64,000 nucleotides of DNA from Rhodoferax mekongensis (GTDB lineage: Bacteria; Pseudomonadota; Gammaproteobacteria; Burkholderiales; Burkholderiaceae_C), in NCBI RefSeq assembly GCF_032191775.1, contig NZ_CP132507.1, positions 2,195,001-2,259,000 of the forward strand, given 5' to 3'. Under the pieces are notes generated by a model. The model was given only the letters and a program-made list of their open reading frames with translations. It was not told the origin of the DNA and ran no database searches. Position 1 is the first letter of the stretch, and every line of letters starts with the position of its first letter. Made by a program: the position numbers and the translations under genes. Shown here piece by piece: positions 54,013 through 62,108 of this stretch.

Positions 54013-54029
54013 GCCGGGCAAGGCCCGGC
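54013..54029 (-). terminator. GC hairpin after the lytic transglycosylase gene
   Basis: GCCGGGC-AAG-GCCCGGC is a perfect 7-bp stem 7 bases beyond the stop codon of the lytic transglycosylase gene. No T tract follows on that strand. Confidence 0.5.
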
Positions 54030-54035
54030 GATTGA

Positions 54036-54854
54036 TCAGGAAGAATGGATCAGGCTCGCCACGTTTTCCACAGCGGGAGCCGCATCGGGCGCAGGAGTTG
54101 CAGGAGCCTTAACAGGTGTGGGGGCGATCATCGGAACAGGTTTTCCGGCGGCCACGCTCAGCAGTCTGGCGTGTTCAGCTAGCACTTTGGCTGCGTAACC
54201 ACCGTCTGCTTCCATATTGGCCGCGCCCACATAGAACTTCAGTCCGCCCTCGATGGAGCCCGCGCGGGCAATGCACTCTTTGAGTACCTTGGCACCCACG
54301 CGCAAGTTGGACACGGGGTCAAAGGCGGCCATCTTGCCGCCAAAGCCTTCGTACTTGTCGCTGTGCACCTTGGTCATCACCTGCATCAGGCCTTGCGCGC
54401 CTACGTGGCTTTGGGCAAAAGGGTTGAAACCTGACTCTACGGCCATCACGGCAAGGATCAAGGTGGGATCCAGTTTGGAGCGTTGGCCAGTTTCATAGGC
54501 TTCAGCCACCAAGGCGCTCAGTGGTTCTGGCGCGACGTTGTACTTCTTGCTCAGCCAGTAGGCCACAGCCGCTTGCTGTTTGGGCAAGTCTTGGGGGTTG
54601 CTGGCTGTTGCACGCTCTACTGCGTCGGCTTCTACTTCCAAGCCGGTGGCTTGGATGTGGCGGTCTTGCAGCCAGCCCATCAGGCGGACTTCGGTTTCCT
54701 TGCGGAGTTCTGGGCGAACGGTCAGTGTAATGATGGCAAACATCACAGCCAAGCCGAGGAGGGCGAAGCCGTTGTGGGAAATTTCAAAAAAGCCTTGGGC
54801 AATATCGTTCGCAACAGTGCGAATGCCTTTGGCCAGTCGGTTGGTCGCTGTCAT
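54036..54854 (-). CDS. Membrane-anchored lytic transglycosylase
   Basis: The likely ATG near 54854 gives about 272 residues. A membrane anchor (about residues 29-46, GFALLGLAVMFAIITLTV) is followed by a linker and an SLT domain: LILAVMAVESGFNPFAQSHVGAQGLMQVM contains the catalytic Glu in ESGF and the GLMQ motif, with YVGAANMEADGGYAAKVL near the end. It cleaves peptidoglycan glycan chains to 1,6-anhydro products at the periplasmic face. The C-terminus is Pro/Ala-rich. A promoter is predicted at 55042-55071. Confidence 0.85.
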   Translation of the reverse strand: MTATNRLAKGIRTVANDIAQGFFEISHNGFALLGLAVMFAIITLTVRPELRKETEVRLMGWLQDRHIQATGLEVEADAVERATASNPQDLPKQQAAVAYWLSKKYNVAPEPLSALVAEAYETGQRSKLDPTLILAVMAVESGFNPFAQSHVGAQGLMQVMTKVHSDKYEGFGGKMAAFDPVSNLRVGAKVLKECIARAGSIEGGLKFYVGAANMEADGGYAAKVLAEHARLLSVAAGKPVPMIAPTPVKAPATPAPDAAPAVENVASLIHSS

Positions 54855-55041
54855 AGCTCTTCCTTCTTTGGCGGGGAGGCTTGGCTGCATGGCTCTTCGG
54901 AGCGCCGGCAGTTCAGTCACCTCGTTTGGGTTGGTACGCTATCAATATCCTGCGGCGTCGTCTCGACATGTGCAGCGATTTGAATATGCCGGGTTCGGCA
55001 GCGGGGCGGGTAATCCCTAGTCGGGATTTAAGAATGGGCGG

Positions 55042-55071
55042 ATTCTAGGAGGGCTTTATATGTCAAGTCAA
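55042..55071 (-). promoter_or_regulatory. Predicted promoter for the lytic transglycosylase gene
   Basis: On the minus strand TTGACT (55071-55066) is followed after 18 bases by TAGAAT (55047-55042), about 190 bases before the start codon. Sequence match only. Confidence 0.4.
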
Positions 55072-55600
55072 CCATATCAAGTTGAATCTATATTCTTGGC
55101 AGTTTGTAAAATTGCTTTTTTCCCTCTGGAGAAGGCGATTTGGAGGCTTTTTGGGGGCGCTGCTTAACCAGACAATCGGATAGCTTCTGCGCATAGATTT
55201 TCATTTTTGCATTCGTCTCACGGTGTGCCTATCGTTCCATAGCCTGCAGTTGCAGGTGGAATGCCGGCAGTAGCCAGTCCACCCATCGTGTGCGATAAAG
55301 CGGCCCCGGCCTTTGTCGAAGGCAATCGATTGCCTTCAAGTCCGCTGGTTGACATCCAACTCATCCGCGGCAACCCGGATGGCATGGCCCTTGGGGTCGC
55401 CATCGAGCCCGGTGCAGAGGACTTGGAGTCCATGCGCCGGGCTTTCTTTTGGGCAATACGGTCTTTAAACGAACCCTCCCAGAAGCCGCTCTTTGACGAG
55501 CGCTCATCTGGTACGTGCACTTATATATAGAGACACTTCAGTCTTCCAAGGAAAGTTCATCTGTGCCTGCATAGGATCTCCAGTCCTTCAGTCTAGATGT
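55072..55600. other. A/T-rich region without a supported gene
   Basis: About 530 bases with no clear gene. An open frame at 55261-55530 on the plus strand (89 codons, including VDIQLIRGNPDGMALGV) has a ribosome-binding-like GGTGG too close to its ATG and no secure family match. A minus-strand frame covers the same bases. It may be a gene remnant. Confidence 0.4.
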
Positions 55601-55650
55601 TTGCTATTAAAAATGTAGCTGTTTGCGCATATTCCATGGGCGCTACAGCT
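55601..55650 (+). repeat. Dispersed repeat copy upstream of the DUF349 gene
   Basis: TTGCTA, 8 bases, GTAGCTGTTTGCGCA, 8 bases (TATTCCAT), GGGCGCT. It lies in non-coding DNA about 145 bases before the DUF349 start. Confidence 0.75.
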
Positions 55651-55793
55651 GTAAAGCGTTTGAATGCGATGATTTCAGCCCCGGGCATGAGCATGCTGCC
55701 GCGGCCGTCTGGGCAAAAACATCGGGCAAGCAAGCAAAACCCAGCGAAAATACGCGGTTGCTTATTCCACCCCCATTACTTTCTGAGCCCGCT

Positions 55794-58523
55794 GTGACGT
55801 CGAACCAAACTGCCAAACCCATTGATACCGCTACCCTGGACCGCCTGACCGGCGGTGCATTTACCGCCGCCACGGCGGGGGAACGGGCATCCCGTATCCG
55901 GGAGTGGTTGCTGACCCAACCTGCACCTGAGCAATTGGCCGATGTGTTCAAAGAACTCAGTGTCAAAGACAAGGGCGCCGCCAAGCTCGTGCGCGAGAAG
56001 CTGGATGAAGCCCGCCGGGCCAAGGGCCAAGAAGTGCTAGGCGCTGAGTGGGCAGCCAAGGCGCAAGCCTTGATTGACACCGGCAAACTGAATATTGCGG
56101 ATGCATTGGCTTGGCAGCGTGACGCGGCCAAAGCTGGTGCCCCGTTGAGCAAAGAGCCTCTGCTGACACTCAAGACCCAGCTCGCCGAGCGTGTGCGCGG
56201 CATTGAAGACCTCCAACATCAGGTACAGGTACAGCGCGAGGCTGCGGTATTGCTCGCTCAGCGCATTGAAGTCTTGTCCACCAAGCCTCTGGCCGATGCA
56301 CAAACCGCACTGGACGCCTTACGCACCGACGTGCAGCACTGGCAGGGTCAGGCCGACGGACTGGTGTCCAACACCAACTGGGTGAGCGTGGATGTCAAAT
56401 TCCCGGCCTTGCTGGATGCTTCCAAAGGCCAGCTGCTGGTGGTATGGGATGCCTTTCAGGCGGCACTCGCCGTGGCTGTGGCTGCAGCCCAAGATGCTGC
56501 GGCACCTCTGCCACCCGTCCCCGTTTGGGCGGATGAAATCCGCGTAGCCCGCGGTGTTCCCCTCGTGGCCGAGCCCAAAGTGGCCAAACCCAAGGTGGAC
56601 CCCGAGCTACGCGCCCGCGCGAATGCTGCCGTCAAAGCCGCACTGGCCACGGTAGAACAAGAGGTAGGCGAGGGACATGGCAAGGCCAGCGCCGGCGCTG
56701 CAGGTGCCTTGCGCAATGCGCTCAAGGAATTCGGCAAGCTGATTGATACCAAGCTCGAGAACCAGGCCCATGCCGCATTGGCAGCCGCCGGCGAGCTCGA
56801 AGGTTGGCAGCGCTGGCGCGCCGACCAGATCCGCGAAGAGCTGGTGGTCAAGGCCGAGGGCCTGCTCAAGCGTCCCGAAGGCCAGGCCATCGGTGGGCGC
56901 AAGATGCAGGAAACCTTGCGTTCCCTGCGCGACCAATGGAAGCAAACCGACCAGGGCGGCGTGCCCAACCACGCACTGTGGAAACGCTTTGATGAAGCAT
57001 GTAACGAAGCCTACAAAGTGGTGGAAGGCTGGCTGGAGAAGGTCAAGGCCGAGTCTGCCGAACACCGTGCCCAGCGTTTGGCCCTGATTGAAGAAATCAA
57101 AGGCTGGGCGGCGGCCAACCGCACCGCCTTGGACGATGACTGGAAGGGCTTTAATCGCATCCTGCATCACTTCTCCGACCGCTGGCGTGATGCCGGTCAC
57201 GTGGGCGAAAAAATGTTTGCAGAGCTGCAACCCTTGTGGAAGGCCGCTTTTGCCGAGGCTGCAGCTCCGCTGGAGGCTGTGCAGGCCCAAAGCCTAGCTG
57301 CCCGTCAGGCCATGATTGAAGAAGCCAAGCAACTGGGCGCCATGCCGGTGTTGCGGATTGATGCAGTCAAATCCTTGCAGCAACGCTGGCAAGCGCAGGC
57401 GCACGCCATTCCTGTGGATCGCCGTCAGGAGCAAAAGCTCTGGGATGCGTTCCGCAAGCCGATTGACGAAGCCTTCAACCGCAAGAGCGCGGAGCGTGAA
57501 AAGGCGGAAGCCGCACTGGGCGCCCGTGACCGCGTGGTGCTGGATGCTGCCAAGGCATTGGAAGCCGCCAATGCGTCCGGCGACGCTCAGGCCATCCGTG
57601 CGGCCATGGCGGCATTGGAGGCCGCGCTCCATGGACAAGCACAGGCCCAGGCCGATGTCGCCGCTGCGGGTGCGAACGAGCAGGCTGCCCAAGCCCTTGC
57701 ACAAGTGGAGAATAAGGCTTTAGCGCCCGTGGATACTGCGCAAGCAGCTACAGAAAGCGTAGCAGATTCAGCAGTTGAAGTGGAGTCAACTGAAGATGCT
57801 GCACCCGCTGCCCCGGCTGCTGCGCCCAAGCCCGCACCCAGGCCCGTGGTGGCGGTGCGTGGCGACGATCGTCCCGGTATGAAGAAAGAAACGCCGGTGG
57901 ATCCACGCGCTTCCAAGTGGGGTGACCGCAAAGATGCAGGCCGGGGTGGGCGTGATGCGCGTGACGGCGGAAAGCCCGGTTTCGGTGACCGTGGCCCCCG
58001 CCGCGATGACCGCGGTGGCTTTGGCGATCGCAGCCGTGCGCTCCAGTCCAGCGCCCCTCGTTTGGGCGATACAGCGTTCCGCGCCCAGCGTGATGCGCTT
58101 GAAAACGCCCAACAGGCGCTCAAAAAGCTGGCTGCACAAGCGCATGGAGAGGCCTTGGTACAGGTTCTCACCGCCTGGGAAAAGCGTGACGCGGCCTTGT
58201 TGCCCCCGGCTCAAGAGTTGGGTGGTCGTGCGGCAGCGCAGGCCCGTACTGCTTGGTCCAAGGCACTGGGTGCCGGGGCATCTGTCAAGGCCGAAGCTGC
58301 AGCACAACACCTGTTGCGCCTGGAAATGGCAGCAGAGGTCCCCACGCCGGCGGAGCATCTGGATGCTCGGCGCGGCTTGCAGCTGCAATTGCTGACCCGC
58401 CGCAACGATCCCGCGCCAGCACAAACTTGGGCTGAAGACACGTCCAAGGTGCTTTCTGCCGAGTTCGACGCTGCGCAGGCACGCCGCTTGCAGAACGTAC
58501 TTAAAGTGCTGCTCAAACGCTGA
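55794..58523 (+). CDS. Large DUF349 domain protein with RGG-like region
   Basis: The GTG at 55794 gives 909 residues; the frame is open upstream to 55623 but that part lacks protein character and covers a dispersed repeat. The protein is Ala-rich and helical, with at least three DUF349 three-helix repeats, for example GGVPNHALWKRFDEACNEAY, GHVGEKMFAELQPLWKAAF and RRQEQKLWDAFRKPIDEAF. Residues about 640-690 include a segment encoded by the dispersed repeat (DTAQAATES). Residues about 700-760 are disordered and rich in Arg, Gly and Asp (GRGGRDARDGG, GDRGPRRDDRGG), which resembles RNA-binding RGG boxes. A helical C-terminal domain follows. Function unknown. Confidence 0.75.
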   Translation: MTSNQTAKPIDTATLDRLTGGAFTAATAGERASRIREWLLTQPAPEQLADVFKELSVKDKGAAKLVREKLDEARRAKGQEVLGAEWAAKAQALIDTGKLNIADALAWQRDAAKAGAPLSKEPLLTLKTQLAERVRGIEDLQHQVQVQREAAVLLAQRIEVLSTKPLADAQTALDALRTDVQHWQGQADGLVSNTNWVSVDVKFPALLDASKGQLLVVWDAFQAALAVAVAAAQDAAAPLPPVPVWADEIRVARGVPLVAEPKVAKPKVDPELRARANAAVKAALATVEQEVGEGHGKASAGAAGALRNALKEFGKLIDTKLENQAHAALAAAGELEGWQRWRADQIREELVVKAEGLLKRPEGQAIGGRKMQETLRSLRDQWKQTDQGGVPNHALWKRFDEACNEAYKVVEGWLEKVKAESAEHRAQRLALIEEIKGWAAANRTALDDDWKGFNRILHHFSDRWRDAGHVGEKMFAELQPLWKAAFAEAAAPLEAVQAQSLAARQAMIEEAKQLGAMPVLRIDAVKSLQQRWQAQAHAIPVDRRQEQKLWDAFRKPIDEAFNRKSAEREKAEAALGARDRVVLDAAKALEAANASGDAQAIRAAMAALEAALHGQAQAQADVAAAGANEQAAQALAQVENKALAPVDTAQAATESVADSAVEVESTEDAAPAAPAAAPKPAPRPVVAVRGDDRPGMKKETPVDPRASKWGDRKDAGRGGRDARDGGKPGFGDRGPRRDDRGGFGDRSRALQSSAPRLGDTAFRAQRDALENAQQALKKLAAQAHGEALVQVLTAWEKRDAALLPPAQELGGRAAAQARTAWSKALGAGASVKAEAAAQHLLRLEMAAEVPTPAEHLDARRGLQLQLLTRRNDPAPAQTWAEDTSKVLSAEFDAAQARRLQNVLKVLLKR
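57717..57766 (-). repeat. Dispersed repeat copy inside the DUF349 gene
   Basis: Minus-strand reading: CTGCTA, 8 bases, GTAGCTGCTTGCGCA, 8 bases (GTATCCAC), GGGCGCT. The gene reads the opposite strand as LAPVDTAQAATESVA. Confidence 0.75.
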
Positions 58524-58588
58524 TTCCGGTGGTTGGATAACCGGGCTGCTTGTGAAACAATCAGTCCGGCCCCTGAGGGAGGGCACTC

Positions 58589-60220
58589 TTGAGAGGGGGG
58601 TGTGTGGACTCTGTAGATGACTTGCTGCGCCGATTGGAGCAGCTCAACGAGATCGGTACAGCCTTGTCCCGGGAGCGGGATATTGCCCGTTTGTTGGACA
58701 GCATCCTGCTGGCGGCCAAATCCATCACCCATGCGGATGCAGGTACCTTGTACCGTGTCACGGACGACCGCACTGCTCTGCGCTTTGAAATCATTAGGAC
58801 GGCCTCGCTCAATATGGCGATGGGCGGGGTTTCCGGCAAGCCGATTGATTTTCCCGATCTGCCTTTGCACGGTGTGGACGGGCGCCCGAACGACTCCCTC
58901 GTGGCGGCCTATTCGGCGCTGCATAACCAGACGGTGAACATCGCTGATGCTTACACCGCTGCCGAATTCGACTTTTCCGGCACACGGCGCTTTGATGAGC
59001 GCACAGGCTATCGTTCCCAGTCCTTTTTAACGGTACCAATGAAAGACCATGAGGGGGACGTGATCGGGGTTCTGCAGTTGATCAATGCTACGGATCCTGT
59101 CACCGGGCAGGTGCGCAGCTTCAGCACCTCAGACCAGAGCCTGGCAGAGTCTTTGGCGTCCCAAGCGGCAATTGCCATTACCAATCGCGGGCTGATGACG
59201 CAGCTGGAGTCGCTGTTTGAGTCGTTTATCAGCCTGATTAACGTGGCGATCGATGAAAAGTCCCATTACACCGGAGGTCATTGTGAGCGCGTACCCGCGC
59301 TGACCATGATGTTGGCTGAAGCGGTGGATCAGACCCGTGATGGGCCATTGGCCGTCTTCCAGATGGGGGAACGGGATCGCTACGAACTCAAGATTGCAGG
59401 TTTGCTGCACGATTGCGGCAAAGTCACCACGCCGGTGCACGTGGTGGATAAAGCCACCAAACTACAAACCCTGTTTGACCGCATTGCGCTGGTGGATACG
59501 CGGTTTGAGGTCATCAAAAGAGATCGTGAGCTAGAGGCCTTGCGCGCCCAATTGGCGCTTCGCGATGTCAAAGACCCGGACGCGGAGGCAGCCCTGATGG
59601 CCGAAGCACGTGCTGATATCGACGCGTGGGATGCCGACCGTGAGTTTTTGCGTCAAACCAATCGTGGAACCGAGTACATGAGCGATGCGGCAGTGCAGCG
59701 CGTGCGTTCCATTGGTACTCAGACTAGCTGGCGCACCCCGGAGGGCGTGGAATCCGAGTTTCTGTCGGCCGATGAGATGGAGAACCTCTGTATCCGTGGC
59801 GGCACGTTGACTGCTGCGGAACGGGAGATCATCAACCACCATATCGTGGCCACCATCAAAATGCTGGAGCAGCTGCCATGGCCCAAACATCTGCGCAATG
59901 TGCCGGAATATGCGGGTGGCCACCATGAGCGTATGGATGGCAAAGGCTACCCCAAGGGCCTGACGCGGGAACAGATGTCTGTCCAGGCGCGCATCATGGG
60001 AATCGCCGATATATTTGAAGCCTTGACTGCCAAAGACCGACCCTACAAGCCGGGGATGAAGCTCTCACAGGCCATGCAGATCATGACCAAGTTTCGGGAT
60101 ACCGGGCATATCGACCCCGATTTGTTTGACGTGTTCGTGAAGGAGCGCGTTTATTTGCGCTACGCCGAGCAATTCCTGGATCCGTGGCAGATCGATGACG
60201 TGGAGCCGGCAGCCAGCTAG
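58589..60220 (+). CDS. GAF/HD-GYP domain protein, probable c-di-GMP phosphodiesterase
   Basis: A 543-residue protein starting at TTG 58589, which has a good GAGGGAGGG upstream (GTG 58604 is an alternative). Residues 15-200 form a GAF domain (LLDSILLAAKSITHADAGTLY, then SFLTVPMKDHEGDVIGVLQLIN). An HD domain follows with KIAGLLHDCGKVTTPVHVVDK, and the GYP signature is HHERMDGKGYPKGL. Metal ligands are therefore present, and it should hydrolyse c-di-GMP. Between the HD motif and the helix INHHIVATIKMLEQL lies an unusual insertion of about 120 residues. Its stop codon TAG shares CTAG with the convergent lpxH stop. Confidence 0.88.
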   Translation: MRGGCVDSVDDLLRRLEQLNEIGTALSRERDIARLLDSILLAAKSITHADAGTLYRVTDDRTALRFEIIRTASLNMAMGGVSGKPIDFPDLPLHGVDGRPNDSLVAAYSALHNQTVNIADAYTAAEFDFSGTRRFDERTGYRSQSFLTVPMKDHEGDVIGVLQLINATDPVTGQVRSFSTSDQSLAESLASQAAIAITNRGLMTQLESLFESFISLINVAIDEKSHYTGGHCERVPALTMMLAEAVDQTRDGPLAVFQMGERDRYELKIAGLLHDCGKVTTPVHVVDKATKLQTLFDRIALVDTRFEVIKRDRELEALRAQLALRDVKDPDAEAALMAEARADIDAWDADREFLRQTNRGTEYMSDAAVQRVRSIGTQTSWRTPEGVESEFLSADEMENLCIRGGTLTAAEREIINHHIVATIKMLEQLPWPKHLRNVPEYAGGHHERMDGKGYPKGLTREQMSVQARIMGIADIFEALTAKDRPYKPGMKLSQAMQIMTKFRDTGHIDPDLFDVFVKERVYLRYAEQFLDPWQIDDVEPAAS

Positions 60221-61011
60221 GACATGGGCCCGCAAGCTCCGGGGGGAAGTCGGCTGAACACCGCGTCACCTCCGGTGGCTGGAACTCGCAAGCGCAGAAC
60301 TTCCGCCCGGTGGTAAGCACCATGGATATGCCAATCACTCAGTACCCAACGCGTCTGCCCATCAGGCAGTGTGTGGGTTGCGGGGCGGTGGGTGTGGCCG
60401 TGAATCATGACGTCTCCTGACGCCGATTTCAGCAGCTCGCAAGCGGCAAATTCATCCACATCCGCATATTCAAACCCGGAGGTTTTTTGTGCTTCGCTGC
60501 GTGCGCGGATGTCAGCAGCGATGTGCTGCCGTTCCGACAGAGGTTTGGATAGAAATTCCCGCTGCCATGCGTCAGAGCGCACCATGCTGCGGAAGACTTG
60601 GTAGTCTTTGTCGTCCAGGCACAAAGCATCGCCGTGAGTCAAAACCGTCCGTTTGCCTGCAAAGTGCAAGGTGCTCGGGTCTTGTAGCAGTGTGGCGTTA
60701 GCGGCCTGTGCGAGCCGTGCGCCCATCAAGAAATCCCGATTGCCGTGCAGTAAGTAGACAGGCAGACGCGTTGCCGTTAGCCTGATCGTCTCTGCGCAAG
60801 CGGCTTCAAAGGTTTCCGGGTTATCCAGCACATCGTCACCCACCCAGACTTCAAACAGGTCGCCAAGAATGAACAAGGCATCTGCGGTGGTGTTTTGCAT
60901 GAACTGCACCCAAAGCGCATGGGTGCCGGGCTCGGATGCTTGGAGGTGGAGATCAGAAATGAAATCCACTTGCCGCCAGTGGAGCGGGGCGTTCAGTTCC
61001 ACTGGCGGCAT
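60217..61011 (-). CDS. lpxH: UDP-2,3-diacylglucosamine diphosphatase
   Basis: A 264-residue calcineurin-like phosphoesterase that forms lipid X in lipid A synthesis. Metal-binding motifs are FISDLHLQA, FILGDLFEVWVGDD, YLLHGNRDFLMGA, LTHGDALCLDD and IHGHTHRPATH, all in the expected order. The start at 61011 lies 5 bases after the ppiB stop, so it is read from the same transcript as the cyclophilins. It overlaps the HD-GYP gene tail to tail. Confidence 0.94.
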   Translation of the reverse strand: MPPVELNAPLHWRQVDFISDLHLQASEPGTHALWVQFMQNTTADALFILGDLFEVWVGDDVLDNPETFEAACAETIRLTATRLPVYLLHGNRDFLMGARLAQAANATLLQDPSTLHFAGKRTVLTHGDALCLDDKDYQVFRSMVRSDAWQREFLSKPLSERQHIAADIRARSEAQKTSGFEYADVDEFAACELLKSASGDVMIHGHTHRPATHTLPDGQTRWVLSDWHIHGAYHRAEVLRLRVPATGGDAVFSRLPPGACGPMS

Positions 61012-61016
61012 GAGGT

Positions 61017-61523
61017 TTACAGCGCGACGGCTTTTTCGATGATGACGTCTTCTTTGGGCACGTCATCATGGAAACCCTTGCGACCGGTTTTGACGGCCTT
61101 GATTTTGTCGACCACATCGGTGCCGGCTACTACTTTGCCGAAGACTGCGTAGCCCCAACCTTGCATGCTGGGGGCGGTGTGGTTCAAAAAGCCGTTGTCT
61201 GCAACGTTGATGAAGAACTGGGCAGTTGCGGAGTGCGGATCGCCAGTGCGGGCCATTGCCACGGTGTAGATGGCGTTTTTGAGGCCGTTGTTGGCTTCGT
61301 TTTCGATGGGAGCATCCGTGGACTTTTGGGCCATGCCGGGCTCCATGCCGCCGCCTTGGATCATGAATCCGGGGATTACACGGTGGAAGATGGTGTTGTT
61401 GTAGTGCCCCTTGTTCACGTAGGCCAGAAAGTTGGAGGTGGACTTGGGTGCTTTGTCTTGGTCCAGCTCAAGGGTGATGACACCGTAGCCGGCGATATGG
61501 AGTTCGACTTGAGGATTGCTCAT
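61017..61523 (-). CDS. ppiB: Cytoplasmic peptidyl-prolyl cis-trans isomerase B
   Basis: A 168-residue cyclophilin without a signal peptide. Active-site regions are [20 protein letters not shown] (with the catalytic Arg), [18 protein letters not shown] and [20 protein letters not shown]. It speeds proline isomerisation in protein folding. It follows the exported cyclophilin gene by 3 bases, forming an export/cytosol pair in one operon with lpxH. Confidence 0.93.
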   Translation of the reverse strand: MSNPQVELHIAGYGVITLELDQDKAPKSTSNFLAYVNKGHYNNTIFHRVIPGFMIQGGGMEPGMAQKSTDAPIENEANNGLKNAIYTVAMARTGDPHSATAQFFINVADNGFLNHTAPSMQGWGYAVFGKVVAGTDVVDKIKAVKTGRKGFHDDVPKEDVIIEKAVAL

Positions 61524-61526
61524 GAT

Positions 61527-62108
61527 TTAGGGAGCCAATGTGGCTGAGTTGATAACGATGGGGGTTTGAGGGACGTCCTGGTACATGCCGGCACTGGTCG
61601 TGGGCACTGTACGGATCTTGTCGATGGTGTCCATGCCTTGAATCACCTTTCCGAATACGGTGTACCCGTAACCATCCGGACGTGGTGCATTCAAGTTCTG
61701 GTTGTCCACCACATTGATAAAGAACTGTGCCGTTGCGCTGTGAGGGTCCGCGGTGCGGGCCATGGCGATGGTTCCGCGGTCGTTTTTGAGTTGGTTGTTG
61801 GCTTCCAAGGGTATGGGCGCACGGGTTGCTTTTTGCTGCATGGTGGGAGTGAATCCGCCACCCTGGACCATAAAGTTGGGAATGACACGGTGAAAAATGG
61901 TGCCGTTGTAATGCTTGTCTTTCACATACTGGACGAAGTTCTCAACCGTTTTGGGCGCTTTGTCAGAATAAAGCTCCACGGTGAAGTTTCCGGCCGTTGT
62001 CTGGAATACCACTTTGGTAGTCGGGGTCTGTGCATGTGAAGCGCAGGCCATACCCATGGCGAGTAACACTAGCAAAGAGCGAATAAAAGTTCGAAAGCGT
62101 CGGTCCAT
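61527..62108 (-). CDS. Periplasmic peptidyl-prolyl cis-trans isomerase
   Basis: ATG 62108 gives 193 residues with a signal peptide ending ASHAQ. The cyclophilin core is [39 protein letters not shown] and GYGYTVFGKVIQGMDTIDKI, so the catalytic Arg and Phe are kept. It is the exported PpiA-type enzyme. Its start codon overlaps the stop of the L,D-transpeptidase gene by one base (TGATG), indicating translational coupling. Confidence 0.9.
   Translation of the reverse strand: MDRRFRTFIRSLLVLLAMGMACASHAQTPTTKVVFQTTAGNFTVELYSDKAPKTVENFVQYVKDKHYNGTIFHRVIPNFMVQGGGFTPTMQQKATRAPIPLEANNQLKNDRGTIAMARTADPHSATAQFFINVVDNQNLNAPRPDGYGYTVFGKVIQGMDTIDKIRTVPTTSAGMYQDVPQTPIVINSATLAP

Noticed and set aside
55623..55793. 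Upstream extension of the DUF349 frame
   Set aside because: These 57 codons cover a dispersed repeat and lack protein character; the GTG at 55794 precedes the first plausible sequence, though its ribosome-binding site is weak.
60780..60825. Match to the repeat core (GCCGCTTGCGCA) inside lpxH
   Set aside because: The flanking blocks YWGCTA and GNGCGCT are missing, and the encoded residues (FEAACAETIRLT) fit the LpxH family.
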